Below, piece by piece: positions 12,001 to 22,683 of a stretch of 64,000 nt of DNA. Each line of letters opens with the position of its first letter. Positions within the stretch are counted from its first letter, which is position 1. The translations under genes and the position numbers were made by a program. The notes under the pieces were generated by a model that was not told the DNA's origin, searched no databases, and worked only from the letters and a program-made list of their open reading frames with translations. Origin of the DNA: Aphelenchoides besseyi (taxonomy: Eukaryota > Nematoda > Chromadorea > Rhabditida > Aphelenchoididae); the NCBI GenBank assembly GCA_024699855.1, contig JAMPIQ010000001.1, forward strand, positions 5,208,001 through 5,272,000. Direction: 5' to 3'.

Positions 12001-12229
12001 CAGCACTGTTACCAAATCCAACATTCGATTGTTTTGGAACACCAAATCCAGACGGTTGGTTCACCGGAGTTTGTTGAGTGGAAGCAGAACTACCTCCAAA
12101 TCCGGCACCAAATCCAGCTGGTTTGTTAGCTGAAGCCTGTTGATTTGAAGCAAAACCACCACCGCTCCCAAATCCATTATTGCCGCTGAAGACGTTGGTT
12201 GCGTTTGCGTTAGTTGCCGGATTGCTCAT
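9071..12229 (-). CDS. FG-repeat DEAD-box RNA helicase (GLH/Vasa-like)
   Basis: ATP-dependent RNA helicase. The first exon (12229 to about 10898) encodes some 440 residues of GFG-rich repeats alternating with Asn/Gln/Ser-rich spacers (units like [16 protein letters not shown] and [13 protein letters not shown]), then an acidic link. The helicase core follows over short introns: motif [34 protein letters not shown] within [23 protein letters not shown] and HRIGRTGR, so all motifs are present. Motif I has E for the usual Q and S for T. The tail (about 9400-9071) is again Gly/Asn/Phe-rich. FG repeats fused to a DEAD core are the hallmark of nematode GLH germ-granule helicases, where they are thought to contact the nuclear-pore FG environment. 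No CCHC zinc knuckle is visible, unlike C. elegans GLH-1/2/4. Germ-granule localisation is inferred. Confidence 0.85.
10895..12229 (-). repeat. Degenerate GFG-repeat coding region
   Basis: Internal tandem repetition inside the helicase first exon. At least a dozen imperfect units of about 25-30 codons share GFG plus a Gln/Asn/Pro spacer, and there is a local run of [19 protein letters not shown] near 11600. Antisense open frames over this region are shadows of the repeat. Confidence 0.75.
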
Positions 12230-12239
12230 TGTCGCTGAA

Positions 12240-14100
12240 GAACAATCAAATAATCGGGTGCAGATTGAGAAACACGCAAAACGATTCTATCGATTGGATT
12301 TCGCAATCGATTTCACGAAAAAATGATGACAACTCGGAGAATAACGGATGTCAGCAAAACTTCTGATGCAATGGAATCCTCAGCTGTTTATTCCCGCTAT
12401 GTGGAAGATTTCTGAATCAGAAGTCCCGGATCAAATTCCAAGAAAAAGCAGACGATTACCGACCAACAAACCGAACTGCTCGACTGGTTTCCTTCCTATC
12501 GACTGCTTCAGTGTGTGTCGTCTCTGCACTTTCAATCGAATTGAGACCCAACAGTTCGAACGCCAATTTAAACAGCAATTTTGAACTCGTCGTGAATTGC
12601 GGTTCTTTACGTGTTCAATGTCCCGGATAACCAATGAATGTTCAACTGAAATAGAAGCGTGATAATCGATCATTTCTTGTTACGAAAAGCCAATTGGATT
12701 CATGCGGTGATGTAATCGATCATAAACTCAATAGCATTGAACGTGAATACCATTGTGGTCGAGAAAGTTGCTCGAAAGACAAAACAAATAGAAAAGTTTC
12801 AATAGTAAGTAAACTTGACGGTAAACAATCAATGCACAACGATTTGAGGTGAAATTCGAATCGAAATATTGGTATCGATTGCGTTGTCATTGGAATTGTG
12901 TACCGAGCTCATAGTGAATTGGAATCCACAGGTACTTTGTTGATCAATCCGTTCCTTAGTTCATCCAACAAATTGATCATGGCTTCTAAGATTTTTGAGT
13001 GTTGGACGTCATCATGTTGTATAATCATAGCCGTTCGTTTGTAAATGTCTCAATTAATTCTAACTGGTTGTTTGAATTTACTAGAGTGAGTAAAAAGCTT
13101 TCGAACAGCAACAGAACGCCGGCCGTTTAGTTGTGCGAAGTCATCTTGCTTTCTGAGGCTTCTTTCATATTTTAAACACAACTAGACATCTAAACATGTT
13201 TGTTCAGTATCAAAACGTGCGCAAGAGTTTTCTGCGCTATTTAAACTCAAGACAAAAAATTGGTCTACAAATTGAGGCATCATTCTTGATAAAATAAAGG
13301 CATGATGTTAGTAAGAACGAAGTGTAAACCGCTTGGAATTCTGTGGCTGTTCGAGAACTTTGTTCTCACTCTGGTAATTAGAATGTTTGTAGTTTTATAT
13401 ACACTTTAAATGTTGAGCATAATTGCATTCCATAAGCGTTCAGACTTCATCTATTGTTGTAAGTGAGAAAAACGTTAAAACCTCGCATTGCTATCAATAA
13501 AAATGCGCATTACGTAATACTTGGGATTAACAACATTCCGATTACCACGAAGGGTACTGTTCAACTGATTGAGCGTTGTTGTTTAGGTGACCATTCAAGT
13601 TGTCTGCACGTCCACCACCTTAGTTAGTTTTCGTTTGCGTTCGTCGGAAGGTGTCGCGTTGCGTCTCTCACTGGTATGTAACTTGGACTGTGGTTTAGAT
13701 TCAAAGACGTTGTGCTCTTAATACCGCATTGCGAACATTCCGCAGACAGAACTCTATTCAAATGGTTCATTGACAGCTACGATGATCATATTAAGAATTC
13801 GGTTTTTGGTGATCGATGGTCGAGTAAAATCTTCACGTTGAATTCGGTCGAAAGTCCAAAATGTTGTTAGTACTTCAATCCACCTGCTGCACATCGATCT
13901 TATTCGGACTATCCGTACCTCGCTGAAGAGAAGTGGGGCGGAACGAGCAAAGTTTGGTTTAATTTTATCGACGAATTCTCCTGTTCTACTCTTGATTTTG
14001 AGTTTTGGGTCGAGGATACATTAACAAATAAAATTGCACTTAAGAGTAAGTTCACTCTTCTTTGTTTTCTTTCATCTTTTCGATTGCAGAAAATCCAAAA
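12240..14100. other. Intergenic, about 1.9 kb
   Basis: No gene is recognised. Short open frames at 12348-12584 (+) and 12431-12673 (-) overlap each other and show no domain. This is the longest quiet stretch on the left side and contains the helicase promoter and the target site of the mariner insertion. Confidence 0.4.
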
Positions 14101-14104
14101 GATA

Positions 14105-14290
14105 CAGGGTGTCCCAGCGAATTTCGAACATTTGAAGGGCTTATAACTTTCTTCATAGCCAACCGATTTTGATGCGCTTTTTTGTGCCCGATCGCAAATT
14201 TTATGCCATTTTGTCTCATGTCAACAAATCTTTGAATCTAATTTTGGAAGGTGCCGTAAATTTGATTTTGGCGAAATGAACGCTTTTTCC
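14105..14290 (+). repeat. mariner 5' terminal inverted repeat (186 bp)
   Basis: Reverse complement of 15572-15757 over its whole length as far as I can read. The outer end is CAGGGTGTCCC and the inner end is ...CGCTTTTTCC. Confidence 0.9.
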
Positions 14291-14310
14291 TTTCTTTTTG
14301 TTTTGTCAAA

Positions 14311-15495
14311 ATGGAGTGGTCGGCTCAAGAAAAAGCGTTTTGCGCAATCGTTTACGCTCAAACCAAAAGTCCGACTACAGTTCAACAACGATTTCGGCAA
14401 CATTTTAAATTAACTCGTCATGCTGCTGTAACATCGAAAAGCATGTTTAATCTGTGGATGAAGCAATTGCTTGAACGTGGACATTTGTTGCGAAAAAAGA
14501 AAGAAGTGCGAGGTTTTGTTTCATGAAACGTTTCTCAAATTGCTTTTCAGTTCATCAGGGTTTGACGACATTGTTTTGAACGTTCTGTGCGCTGTTCAAG
14601 AAGACCCCAATCGATCAGTTCGTGAAATCGCAAATCTTTTCGACAAAGTCTCAAAAAGTACGGTACACAGAATCCTACAGGTACCCTAGTTTTCGTTTTT
14701 TCATTCTTTGTCCAGGCTCAAAAATTCCATCCATACAAATGCGTCTTCTGCATGAAATTCCGCCCGAAACTCCTCAAATTCGTATAGAGCATGCGATTCA
14801 TTGCCTTGGACTCATCGACAAAAACGAAGACTTCTTGAAAAATCTCATATTCAGCGATGAAGCTCACTTTGAAATGCATGGCCAAGTAAACAACCAAAAT
14901 TTTCCATACTGGAGTGATCGAAACCCCAGCTGGTAAGAAGTTCGGTTGAACTGCAATAACAGAAAGAATCACAGGTTTCGAGAAAAACCACTCTATTCCC
15001 CTCGCCTGACGGCCTGGGCAGCCATAAGCAGAAGCGGAGTTGTCGGTCCATTCTTTTTCTCGCGAAAATGTCACTGGAAATTCTTACTTGACATTGTTGC
15101 GTGATCAGTTCCTTCCGGCAGTTGAACATTGGCCCAACTTCTCCAAAATTGTTTTGATGCACGATGGTGCACCGCCACATTGGGCGGTTGCGGTTCGTCA
15201 ATGGTTAGAGCAAACTCTGCCATTACGTTGGATGGGTCGTGGAAGCCCAAAAGAACCACCACCAATTCGCTGGCCACCGTACAGTCCTGATCTGAATCCT
15301 TGTGATTTCTTTTTATGGGGGTACGTCAAAAGTCAAGTGTACCGGTCTCAACCAAACCATCTGAACGAAGTTCAAGAGCGCATTGAGAACGTTTTCGCAC
15401 ACTATCCTCAAGAAATGGTGAACCGTGCTATTGACGATTACGAACGTCGACTTGAAAAGGTGATCGACAATAACGGTTTAAGTGTTGAAATTTGA
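14311..15495 (+). pseudogene. mariner-type transposase, frameshifted
   Basis: Encodes an N-terminal helix-turn-helix (MEWSAQEKAFCAIVY onward, then VREIANLFDKVSKSTVHRIL) and a DDE/D catalytic domain with FSDEAHF, MHDGAPPHW and SPDLNPCDFFLWG. The third acidic residue is Asp, and I count 46 residues between the second and third Asp, longer than the 34 of classic mariner and the 41 of rosa-type elements. Three candidate short introns (about 14511-14560, 14683-14716 and 14935-14976) restore frame at their positions. Two further one-base shifts, near 14737 and near 15058, are not explained by introns. The copy therefore probably makes no full transposase. Confidence 0.75.
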
Positions 15496-15571
15496 ATGAA
15501 AATTCCACATTTTTGTCTTGACCAAGTCGTGAAAAAAGCGGACGGAAAAAGAGTGAGAAGGAAAAGTGAGC

Positions 15572-15757
15572 GGAAAAAGCGTTCATTTCGCCAAAATCAA
15601 ATTTACGGCACCTTCCAAAATTAGATTCAAAGATTTGTTGACATGAGACAAAATGGCATAAAATTTGCGATCGGGCACAAAAAAGCGCATCAAAATCGGT
15701 TGGCTATGAAGAAAGTTATAAGCCCTTCAAATGTTCGAAATTCGCTGGGACACCCTG
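15572..15757 (-). repeat. mariner 3' terminal inverted repeat (186 bp)
   Basis: Mirror of the 5' repeat. It ends ...GGGACACCCTG and is followed by the duplicated TA at 15758-15759. Confidence 0.9.
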
Positions 15758-15980
15758 TAAAACGATGGCGATTATTGGCGACAAGATTGATTAATTGCGA
15801 ACCTCGTCGTTTCTGTATATTTGCTGCGAAGTTCGATCCTCTTTTCCAACAACATTTCAACCGTTTTCGAGTTTTCGTTCGGTTGATCTCAAGAAGTTGA
15901 ATCAAACTGTGAAGGCTTTCCAAATTGCTTGGGTAATCCAAAATAGAAAAGGATCAGACGCTCAAACTGCGGTTCGAACG

Positions 15981-16913
15981 ATGTCGGATGGCGGACAGAG
16001 ATACCGACTGAGAAAGCAACATAAGAGTATGATCGTCATTCACAGTGAAGAATCAACTTCAAATGACATTTACTATTACGGCGCTGGAGTGCAAAATTCG
16101 GACGATCAAACCACCTTTCAAAAATGTTCATTATTCGCTTGTAATGTGCTTATTATTAATCTTATATCAGAAGGATATGCCCGTTTGTTTGGAAAAGAAG
16201 ACGTTACGTTGTGGTTCGCACAAAAACCTCTAGATGAACAAGATCAGTTTTTTGGCCAGGATTCTCCGCTGTTCTACGTTGAAATTAAGCGAATAGAAGA
16301 AGTTAAATCGAGTAATACGAACCGTATTGATTGCTGTCAAAATGCCCTTCAAGGGTTCGCTAGAATACATTACAACGATCCGGTGGTTAGAGATGTGAAG
16401 ATTTTGACGAGTAATGGTCGGATATTCTATGTAAGTCAAACAAATTTTGTTTCAATTCAAATCAGACTAATAGACATCACGGCTTTTGCTTGCCACAGCT
16501 CACGGGTCTTCCACGCGATGTTCACTCATGTAGACATCGAAAGTCGAACGAATACAATCAAAATAGAGCAATTTGAGCCGGAGATTGTGGAGGCAATGTT
16601 GTGGTATATATGTGCTGGTGAAGTCATCGATCTTAAGCACATCGATGCGGCACTTTACGTTCTCAGCGATTTCTACGGGTTGTTCACACCACAGGTAAAC
16701 TACTAGAAAACCTACTCGATAAAATAATGGAAATTTTAGAAACTTTGCTACGAGAGTATGGTTGAGACGGTCAAAGACAAGTCGTCTATGAATGTGCCTT
16801 TGGACTGCATCTTGGAATACCTTAAAGTCGCGTACACCTATCAACTCCCGCACTTCAAAAAGATGGTAACTTCATTGGCAACAAGCAAACCGAACGAAAT
16901 CTTGCAATTGTAA
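15981..16913 (+). CDS. BTB/POZ domain protein (BATH-like)
   Basis: Probable Cullin-3 adaptor or transcriptional cofactor. The BTB domain is clear: an entry like VVRDVKILTSNGRIFY, then SRVFHAMF, IKIEQFEPEIVEAMLWYIC, and a BACK-like end LKVAYTYQLPHFKKMV. A 39-nt in-frame segment near 16433-16471 interrupts the BTB between GRIFY and the SRVF helix and is best read as an intron. A second intron (16696 to about 16738) joins LFTPQ to KLCYESM. The N-terminal 130 residues are beta-rich and could be a diverged MATH domain, but I do not see a diagnostic motif. The chosen start is ATG 15981. The open frame continues upstream toward the transposon end, about 220 bp away, but without a good start. AATAAA near 17003 serves it. 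Confidence 0.75.
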
Positions 16914-17135
16914 CAATGGAGCAAATTTGCTGCGAAAAATCGACAAATTTCTGAAGAATTGGCGCAGAAGAAAACATTCAAATTAACCTGTCCAATTATT
17001 TCTTAATAAACTCATAAGCGAACTAACTATTCGATTGTCATGAGCTTTAAGGTCAGCAAGAAAGAAACATTAGAGCAATCAAAGGCTATAAGTTGGAATT
17101 TACTCGAAAAGCCTTGCAAGAGCATAATCAATGGG

Positions 17136-18335
17136 TTAAATAACAAATTTTCGAGATGAATGCTTGATGAATATGGTTGGAGTCGATCTTCTTCTTGCTT
17201 CATCTCGATTGTGCACAAAACAACAGAAATTCAGAATCTCGGTACGCAGACTTCGTGAACAAGACAAAATCAATAAGACGGGCAGAAATCTTATTATTTC
17301 GAGCGTCTGAACGGCAAATGCATTTACAATCAAAAGCTCCGAGACTGAGTTCGTAAACTTCGCAGTCATAAAGATGAGCACCTGGAAACAAGTTAGTCGA
17401 TGAAGTTGAGAAGAGAAAACGAACGTCGATGAAGACTTCGAAAGAGTGAAAAGTGAAATCTCCGACGCAAATTACAATCAGCGACCATTTCAATTGATTT
17501 GTGTGGTGTTGCGAATGACCATGTTGTTTTCGATTTCTACAGAACAGAAATATCGTCAAAACGTTTACGAAGAGAGACGATGCGGTTAGCGGGACATTAA
17601 GAAGCAAAGCCGTAGTGCCGTGGTGGATCTGGAAAAGAAGGACGTTATAGTCAGTTTGATTTTTACCGTAACCCATGATGTGATTGGAATGTACATGTCA
17701 AAGTCTATGAAATTAAGCAACGGCACATCTGGATAACAAATCGGTTGAAATCGAGCACTTGCGCCCCAGAAGTCAGCAAACGCGATGCTCGAACCAAAAA
17801 ACGAGAAGATCACAACCCACGGAAACGATATGTTCCACAACTAAATTTTTTGTAACTAGTCGAAACTAGGAACTCACATAATCGTAGTTTTTGACTGTTA
17901 TCACACAGCTGAGTCGATTGAGCGACATGAAAAGGTTGTTTATAGACGTCATGAATCCAGCAACGTACATGACGTAAAGCAAAAACGCTTTCCAATTAGA
18001 CCACTGGTCGAGTTTAACAAGCTCCAAATCGAATAACCAGTTAAATAAAAAGAGTTTGTTTGTCAAAACTACACAAACAAAATCTACTATGGCCTACAAC
18101 AATCAATATTAATCTGATTATTTGTTATCGCTTCTCACATAAACACCATTTAAAACAATGAAACGATAGAAGACATTTGAAGAGTAACTTTTCGTGTGAG
18201 GAGTACGAAAATCAAACGTAGGTAGACGGTAAAAAGAACGATTCCGATGATCAGTTTGGCTATCTCTCGAGTAATCATCGAATCAATAAAGTTGGCATCG
18301 AACACGCAAACATTTGAGAGTCCGCTGAACTGCAT
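17136..18335 (-). CDS. Serpentine 7TM receptor, srg/srv-like
   Basis: Candidate chemosensory G-protein-coupled receptor. Start ATG 18335 (MQFSGLSNVC). Hydrophobic helices are seen in order: IIGIVLFTVYLRLIFVLL; LFNWLFDLELV region; AFLLYVMYVAGFM, followed by NNLFMSLNRLSCVI, the Asn-Arg signature of the srg/srv group; SFPWVVIFSFFGSSIAF; a loop with Cys; TALLLNVPLTASSLFVNVL; KWSLIVICVGDFTFHSF; and FAVQTLEIIRFLPVLLIL. The last exon joins by a 43-nt intron with a CTAAC-like branch site (about 17382-17424). The cytosolic tail is basic and the stop is TAA at 17136. All seven helices appear intact. It is convergent with the BTB gene. Confidence 0.75.
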
Positions 18336-18419
18336 TTTCGAGTAGGTGGTTTTCACAAAAAATGATTTCATGGCCCTACACTCACGCTTTCGTTTCGTTC
18401 CCACTCCATTTAACTCAAA

Positions 18420-18640
18420 TTGAATTATCCAGTGGGTATTGTCGGTATGTCAGGTGGAATGCCAATCCTCTAAGGTAAAAAAACGTTGTTTCAATTTGTT
18501 GCGTCAAGATCGTGGTTAATTGCTAACATAGTTATGGACACAAAACCACCACAATCATAAACTTATTCCTCCAAACAAATTAAAAGAAGCGACAATAGTT
18601 TGTTTGTTTACGACCGAACGCGTCCGCTTTTATTTTCGAA
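18420..18640. other. Promoter region of the 7TM receptor gene
   Basis: No gene seen; AT-rich. Confidence 0.3.
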
Positions 18641-19490
18641 TGAAAAGTGAGCGTCGAGTTATGGTAATTGATTGATTTTGAAATGAGAAAAAAGAGTCGG
18701 ATTTTTCGAATGCAAATTTGAAGGTTCAGTGTGCAGTTTGTTGAAATGGAATGCTTGAGGAATTGAAAAAAATTCGAAGTCGCTGTTTCGGTATCGTCTA
18801 TAGACGCCTTTTGGGTTTGAGCGATTGGGTTCGAAATTTGTTCGATAAGTGATGAAAGGAATTGATTAGAAGGCCAGAATCGGGTTGTTTGATCATTGAT
18901 GATGGCAATAAGCGACGTGGAGTTGTTGTCGAAAGTTCGAGTGGGCTGTTAAAGGTTGAAGAGTGAGGTAAGCGTTGGTTTGGGAGTTGAGAGCGAAAAC
19001 GGAGTTGCTGGGTTTGCAATTGAGAAAGCGAGCAGTTTTGGAGAAAGCGCAAATGTCAATGATGGTTGAACGAGTCGATGACTGTGTTGTTGAAATGTGA
19101 TTAAAAGCAAATCGTTTTGAATTTAATAAAAAGCCCGATGAACACTGGATGGCTGATTTTGATTTGCAGTTGGAAGTTGAGTTTAAATGTTGGGATAAGG
19201 AAATCCGAAAAAAAGCTGATTGAAGTATGTGAAGCCGGTGGTGAGTTGGGTGAAAGATAAGATACAGGCAGCTGGACTTTTGGATTGAATTGCCGGTTTG
19301 ACAGCAGACGGTCGTCGATGAACGTTGGTTGAGTTGCTGGGCGTGTTGTTTTGGAATGTTGGGAAAAGTGGTTGAAAGCGAGTTGATTAAAAGAAGCCTT
19401 TGTTGAATGAAATAAGCAATGTGTTGAATATAAGAAGAATTGTTTTAATGAATGAAACGAATATGTGATTAGATGATTGTGCAAACATCA
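18640..19490 (+). other. G-skewed non-coding stretch, possible long non-coding RNA
   Basis: On the plus strand G greatly exceeds C. In sampled 60-base lines G:C was about 17:5, 25:5 and 18:5, with T>A in places. The sequence is full of ttg, gtt and gag words. The minus strand keeps long open frames (18798-19052, 19101-19484) only because stop codons are rare in such a composition; their products are Ser/Pro/Leu-rich low complexity with no start context. I cannot tell whether this is a transcribed non-coding RNA or a decayed low-complexity exon. Confidence 0.35.
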
Positions 19491-19606
19491 CTGTTGACAA
19501 CTAACCGCATTAACCAAGAATATCCATGGCAAGAATGATTGTAACCTTATTGTTTGTTTTAGTTTTGCAACCAAAAGTTTTCACTTTGCATAATCAAACT
19601 TAAAGT

Positions 19607-19634
19607 ACTAGACGAAAATTACTAGACGAAAATT
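19607..19634 (+). repeat. Tandem 14-bp duplication upstream of the type I membrane protein gene
   Basis: ACTAGACGAAAATT occurs twice head to tail, about 30-60 bp before the ATG at 19666. It could be a duplicated promoter element or simple slippage. Confidence 0.5.
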
Positions 19635-19665
19635 ATTCATTAACAAAGGTTTTTATTCGGCCAAC

Positions 19666-21032
19666 ATGTGGCGTTCAATCCTAAGTCTTTTTGTGCTTTT
19701 GCTTCAAGTCGTTGGGAAAAATAACTGGTGGGACAGCTACTACAAGTCCGGAAGATGTTTTTACTTTGATCAAACGGCGATAACACGAAAGTAAACATTA
19801 AGTTCGCGTAGCAAGTTCACTTTCTGTTTTAGTTTTGTTTTTGGAATGTGTTCACGACTCGAATTTGATATTCACAACACTATTGAACAGGCAACTCTTC
19901 GCGTTCAGAAAGCAAAGTCAACAAGCGTAATCTACGGAAAGTACATTGAGAGGTCTTAGCACTGTGATTTTCGGTTATTTCAGCGGTTACTTTGCCACTG
20001 GAACGTGTAAATTCATTTTCACTTGGAGTACATTTGGAAAACAAACGGTGATGTCCGTACCGATAAGTGAGTTTGTTTGAGTATCATTGAAAGAACTCAA
20101 ATTTCAAGTGGATATGCCAAACGAACGTTTTCCGATTGCGATTCGCGCAAATCGATCGGGAGTTTACATTTCGAATGCATGGGCCGTAAATGTCGCAGAC
20201 GTCTATTCTATGAAATGTGAACCGGAAATTAACGCACTTGACAAGGGCTACAAGATTCACTATCTCATAAGTGTCCCAAATGGAACCGAAGTCGGATTCA
20301 TGGCCGTGAGTTCACAAGACATCTATAAGACATTTTTGTCATTTCAGTTCGACTCGACGTACATTGTTCCAGTAGCAAGATTCGTTGCTGTTGAAAAGAC
20401 GAACGAAATATTTCTTTTGGATTATGTGATTTGGATTTTCGTTTGTATCGTTGGTCTGCCGCTTATTTTCATCTCATTCGTCGGATTCTCGAGTTGTTCG
20501 GCCGTCTGTTTCTACGTGTTCCGTCGACCTCGTCCAAAATATCAACAAGAAACGGAAAACAGCACAAACGCAATGATGAGACGTCGTCCCGGAATGAGCG
20601 TTGGGTTACTGAGTCAACAGAGAAGTGATGTACATGGTTCGGGATTGCAAGCCACGACTATCAACTCGGGAACCACCGATCAAGCAACTGAAGTAGTGAG
20701 TATCAGCTAATTACTACTCTTCAGTGTTGTTTCAGCAACAAACTCCAACAACACCAATTCAAACAAAACAACACGAAGACAATTTGCGTACTGCTCGTGA
20801 AAAACCGGTGAAACGAGAAGATAGTTCGGGTCGTAAACGTCATGGGAACCGTTTGTTCGACTTCATGGGTTTCAATCGTAGCAATGATCCTCGTCAACAA
20901 CCAGTTGAGTTGAGTGCCGAAGGCATTTCTCCATATCCCAAAACATCTCCGTTTCTTCGCCGTCGTCCAACTACCGATCAAGCCAAAACCAGTGGCTCAA
21001 AAGAGCCGTCTGTTCAAGCACCAAACGTGTGA
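19666..21032 (+). CDS. Type I single-pass membrane protein, nematode-specific
   Basis: Not recognised. ATG 19666 opens a signal peptide (MWRSILSLFVLLLQVVG), followed by an extracellular domain of about 220 residues with four to five cysteines and several aromatic residues near the N-terminus (NNWWDSYYKSGRCFYF). One membrane helix follows (YVIWIFVCIVGLPLIFISFV, about 20430-20500), then a cytosolic tail of about 160 residues, basic and rich in Ser/Thr/Gln. Five short GT..AG introns (for example 43 nt at about 20066-20108 and 40 nt at 20697-20736) all join in frame. The layout suggests an adhesion or signalling surface protein. No kinase, ITIM or PDZ-ligand motif was noticed. Confidence 0.65.
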
Positions 21033-21244
21033 AGCTTCTTGAATACAAGAGAACATCGAATAAAACCGCAAATTAACTTTTCATTTGAGCGAATTTTAAT
21101 TGCTAATCGATTCCATTGTGTTAGCAATCGAAGTTCTTTAGCGTATCAATGGGCAGCGAAATTGCGGTTTTGTCATGGAAATTCGATCTGAGCGTTCTCC
21201 TCAATTGACCAGTATCTCATTCGTTTGAAGTGCTAAGGTTCAAG

Positions 21245-22516
21245 ATGTCAAAGCGATTTCTGCTCTTCTTCTTGATTCCACTGACTGTAAGCAAAATCGT
21301 CCAAGTGAATGTCGAGAAGCGAACCCAAAAGAATCGTCCAGATAGCAAGTCGCATTCTTAGCTTAGTAATCGCTACGAAAATTTTAGATACCCCGTCAAC
21401 TGGACCGTTTTTTAGTCGAATCAATCAGTCACTCGAGAACCACAATTTTCTCTATTACACGGGAACCGTCTACGTAGGGACACCACCGGTACCTTTTACT
21501 GTGAAGTAGGTCTCAATGTTCACAAGTGATTAGAGGTTGAAAACAGTTTTGACACTGGCAGCCATCTTTTTTGGCTCACAACGCCAAACTGCAAAGATAA
21601 CGATGGAAAAGATTGTGTGTCTCAAAAGCGAAAATACTCGATTGAACAATCAACAACCGGTCGCAATCTGAGTGAGATCTTTGTTACCGGTTACGCAGAT
21701 GGATCGACAGCTCGAGGTTTTTATGTCAGTGATGTACTTCGAGTAAGCGGACGTCTTCACTGACATCAAAGCTTTGAGTTTAGTTGTCGCCTAGTGATCA
21801 GTCGATCGTTGTACCGAATCTGGTTTTTGGCGCCGTCGATTTGCAAACCGGGATGAGCAACGATGATGCCGATGGATTGTTTGGTTTGAGTCTTCCGGTC
21901 GATGTTCGACACGAGTCGTTGATCCCATGGCTGAAAAAGAACAAAGTCCTTGATGCTCCAATTATCACAATTCACATGCTTAAAAATGAAACTGCTGCTG
22001 GAGAGCTTGTTTTTGGCGGTGAGTTGGGTCCAAACGAATGCGGTCCATTGATTACGACTGTTCCTGCTAATGCAATGCATCCATTTTGGGCGTTTCGTGT
22101 ATGTTTCCAGACACCTTTGAATATGCGATTTGGTTTAGATTCCAAAGGTTAAACTCGACGGAATGGAAATTGATTCAAACGCACTTGCGGTTTCCGATTC
22201 GGGAACAACATTGATTATAGTCGGAACTAAACAGTTTGAAGCCATCGAAAAGAAATATCCGCTTTATCCCAAACGAACGAATTGTGATGGATCTCAAATT
22301 CGGGATTTGAAATTGGACTTCATAATCGGAGACAAAACCCTCACGCTGAGTGGTCTTGAGCTGTTGTATCGAGAAGACAACGAGTGCAGTGTTGGCATCA
22401 CGTCAAATAGCGACGGCTCTCCAATCTCTTGGCTACTTGGCGATCTTTTTATTCGGAACTTTTGCACTTTTTTGAACTACGAAGAAGAAACAATTGGCTT
22501 TGCAGTTTCAAAGTAG
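21245..22516 (+). CDS. Pepsin-family (A1) aspartic protease
   Basis: Secreted or lysosomal aspartic endopeptidase. ATG 21245 gives a signal peptide (MSKRFLLFFLIPLT). After a short pro-region, exon 2 carries YYTGTVYVGTPPVPFTV. The first catalytic motif FDTGSHLFWL spans the next exon start (about 21549). The flap region GYADGSTARGFYVSD is present. The second catalytic motif is VSDSGTTLIIV, and the C-lobe ends with WLLGDLFIRNFCTFLNYEEE and GFAVSK. Both catalytic aspartates are present. The second motif reads DSGTT rather than the common DTGTS, which several nematode ASP proteins tolerate. Introns are short (about 21330-21382, 21508-21549, 21742-21786, 22100-22150). The size, near 370 residues, is normal. 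AATAAA at about 22543 follows. Confidence 0.85.
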
Positions 22517-22683
22517 ATTGCATGTTAACCATTTGAATTATTGAAATAAACCGATTTAATTCGACTATTGCCGCGGACTTCATGTCTTATTTTCGTTGTC
22601 ATCTGTTGGATGGTTAATCAAAGAGACAAACAAAAACATAATTTTATTTCATAACAATTGGCAAACATCAATGAACAACGAAC

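Larger units (their letters stand above)
14105..15757 (+). mobile_element. mariner-type DNA transposon with long terminal inverted repeats
   Basis: The element is 1653 bp, bounded on both sides by TA (14103-14104 and 15758-15759), the target-site duplication expected for Tc1/mariner. The two ends (14105-14290 and 15572-15757) are 186-bp inverted copies that I could not tell apart by eye. They begin CAGGGTGTCCCAGCGAA. Between them is one transposase gene in the forward direction. Identical termini suggest recent mobilisation, while the transposase contains frameshifts. This is probably a non-autonomous copy moved in trans, or the sequence has small errors. Confidence 0.9.

Noticed and set aside
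11186..12133. Several plus-strand open frames rich in Thr/Ser/Trp over the helicase first exon
   Set aside because: They are antisense shadows of the GFG repeat coding sequence.
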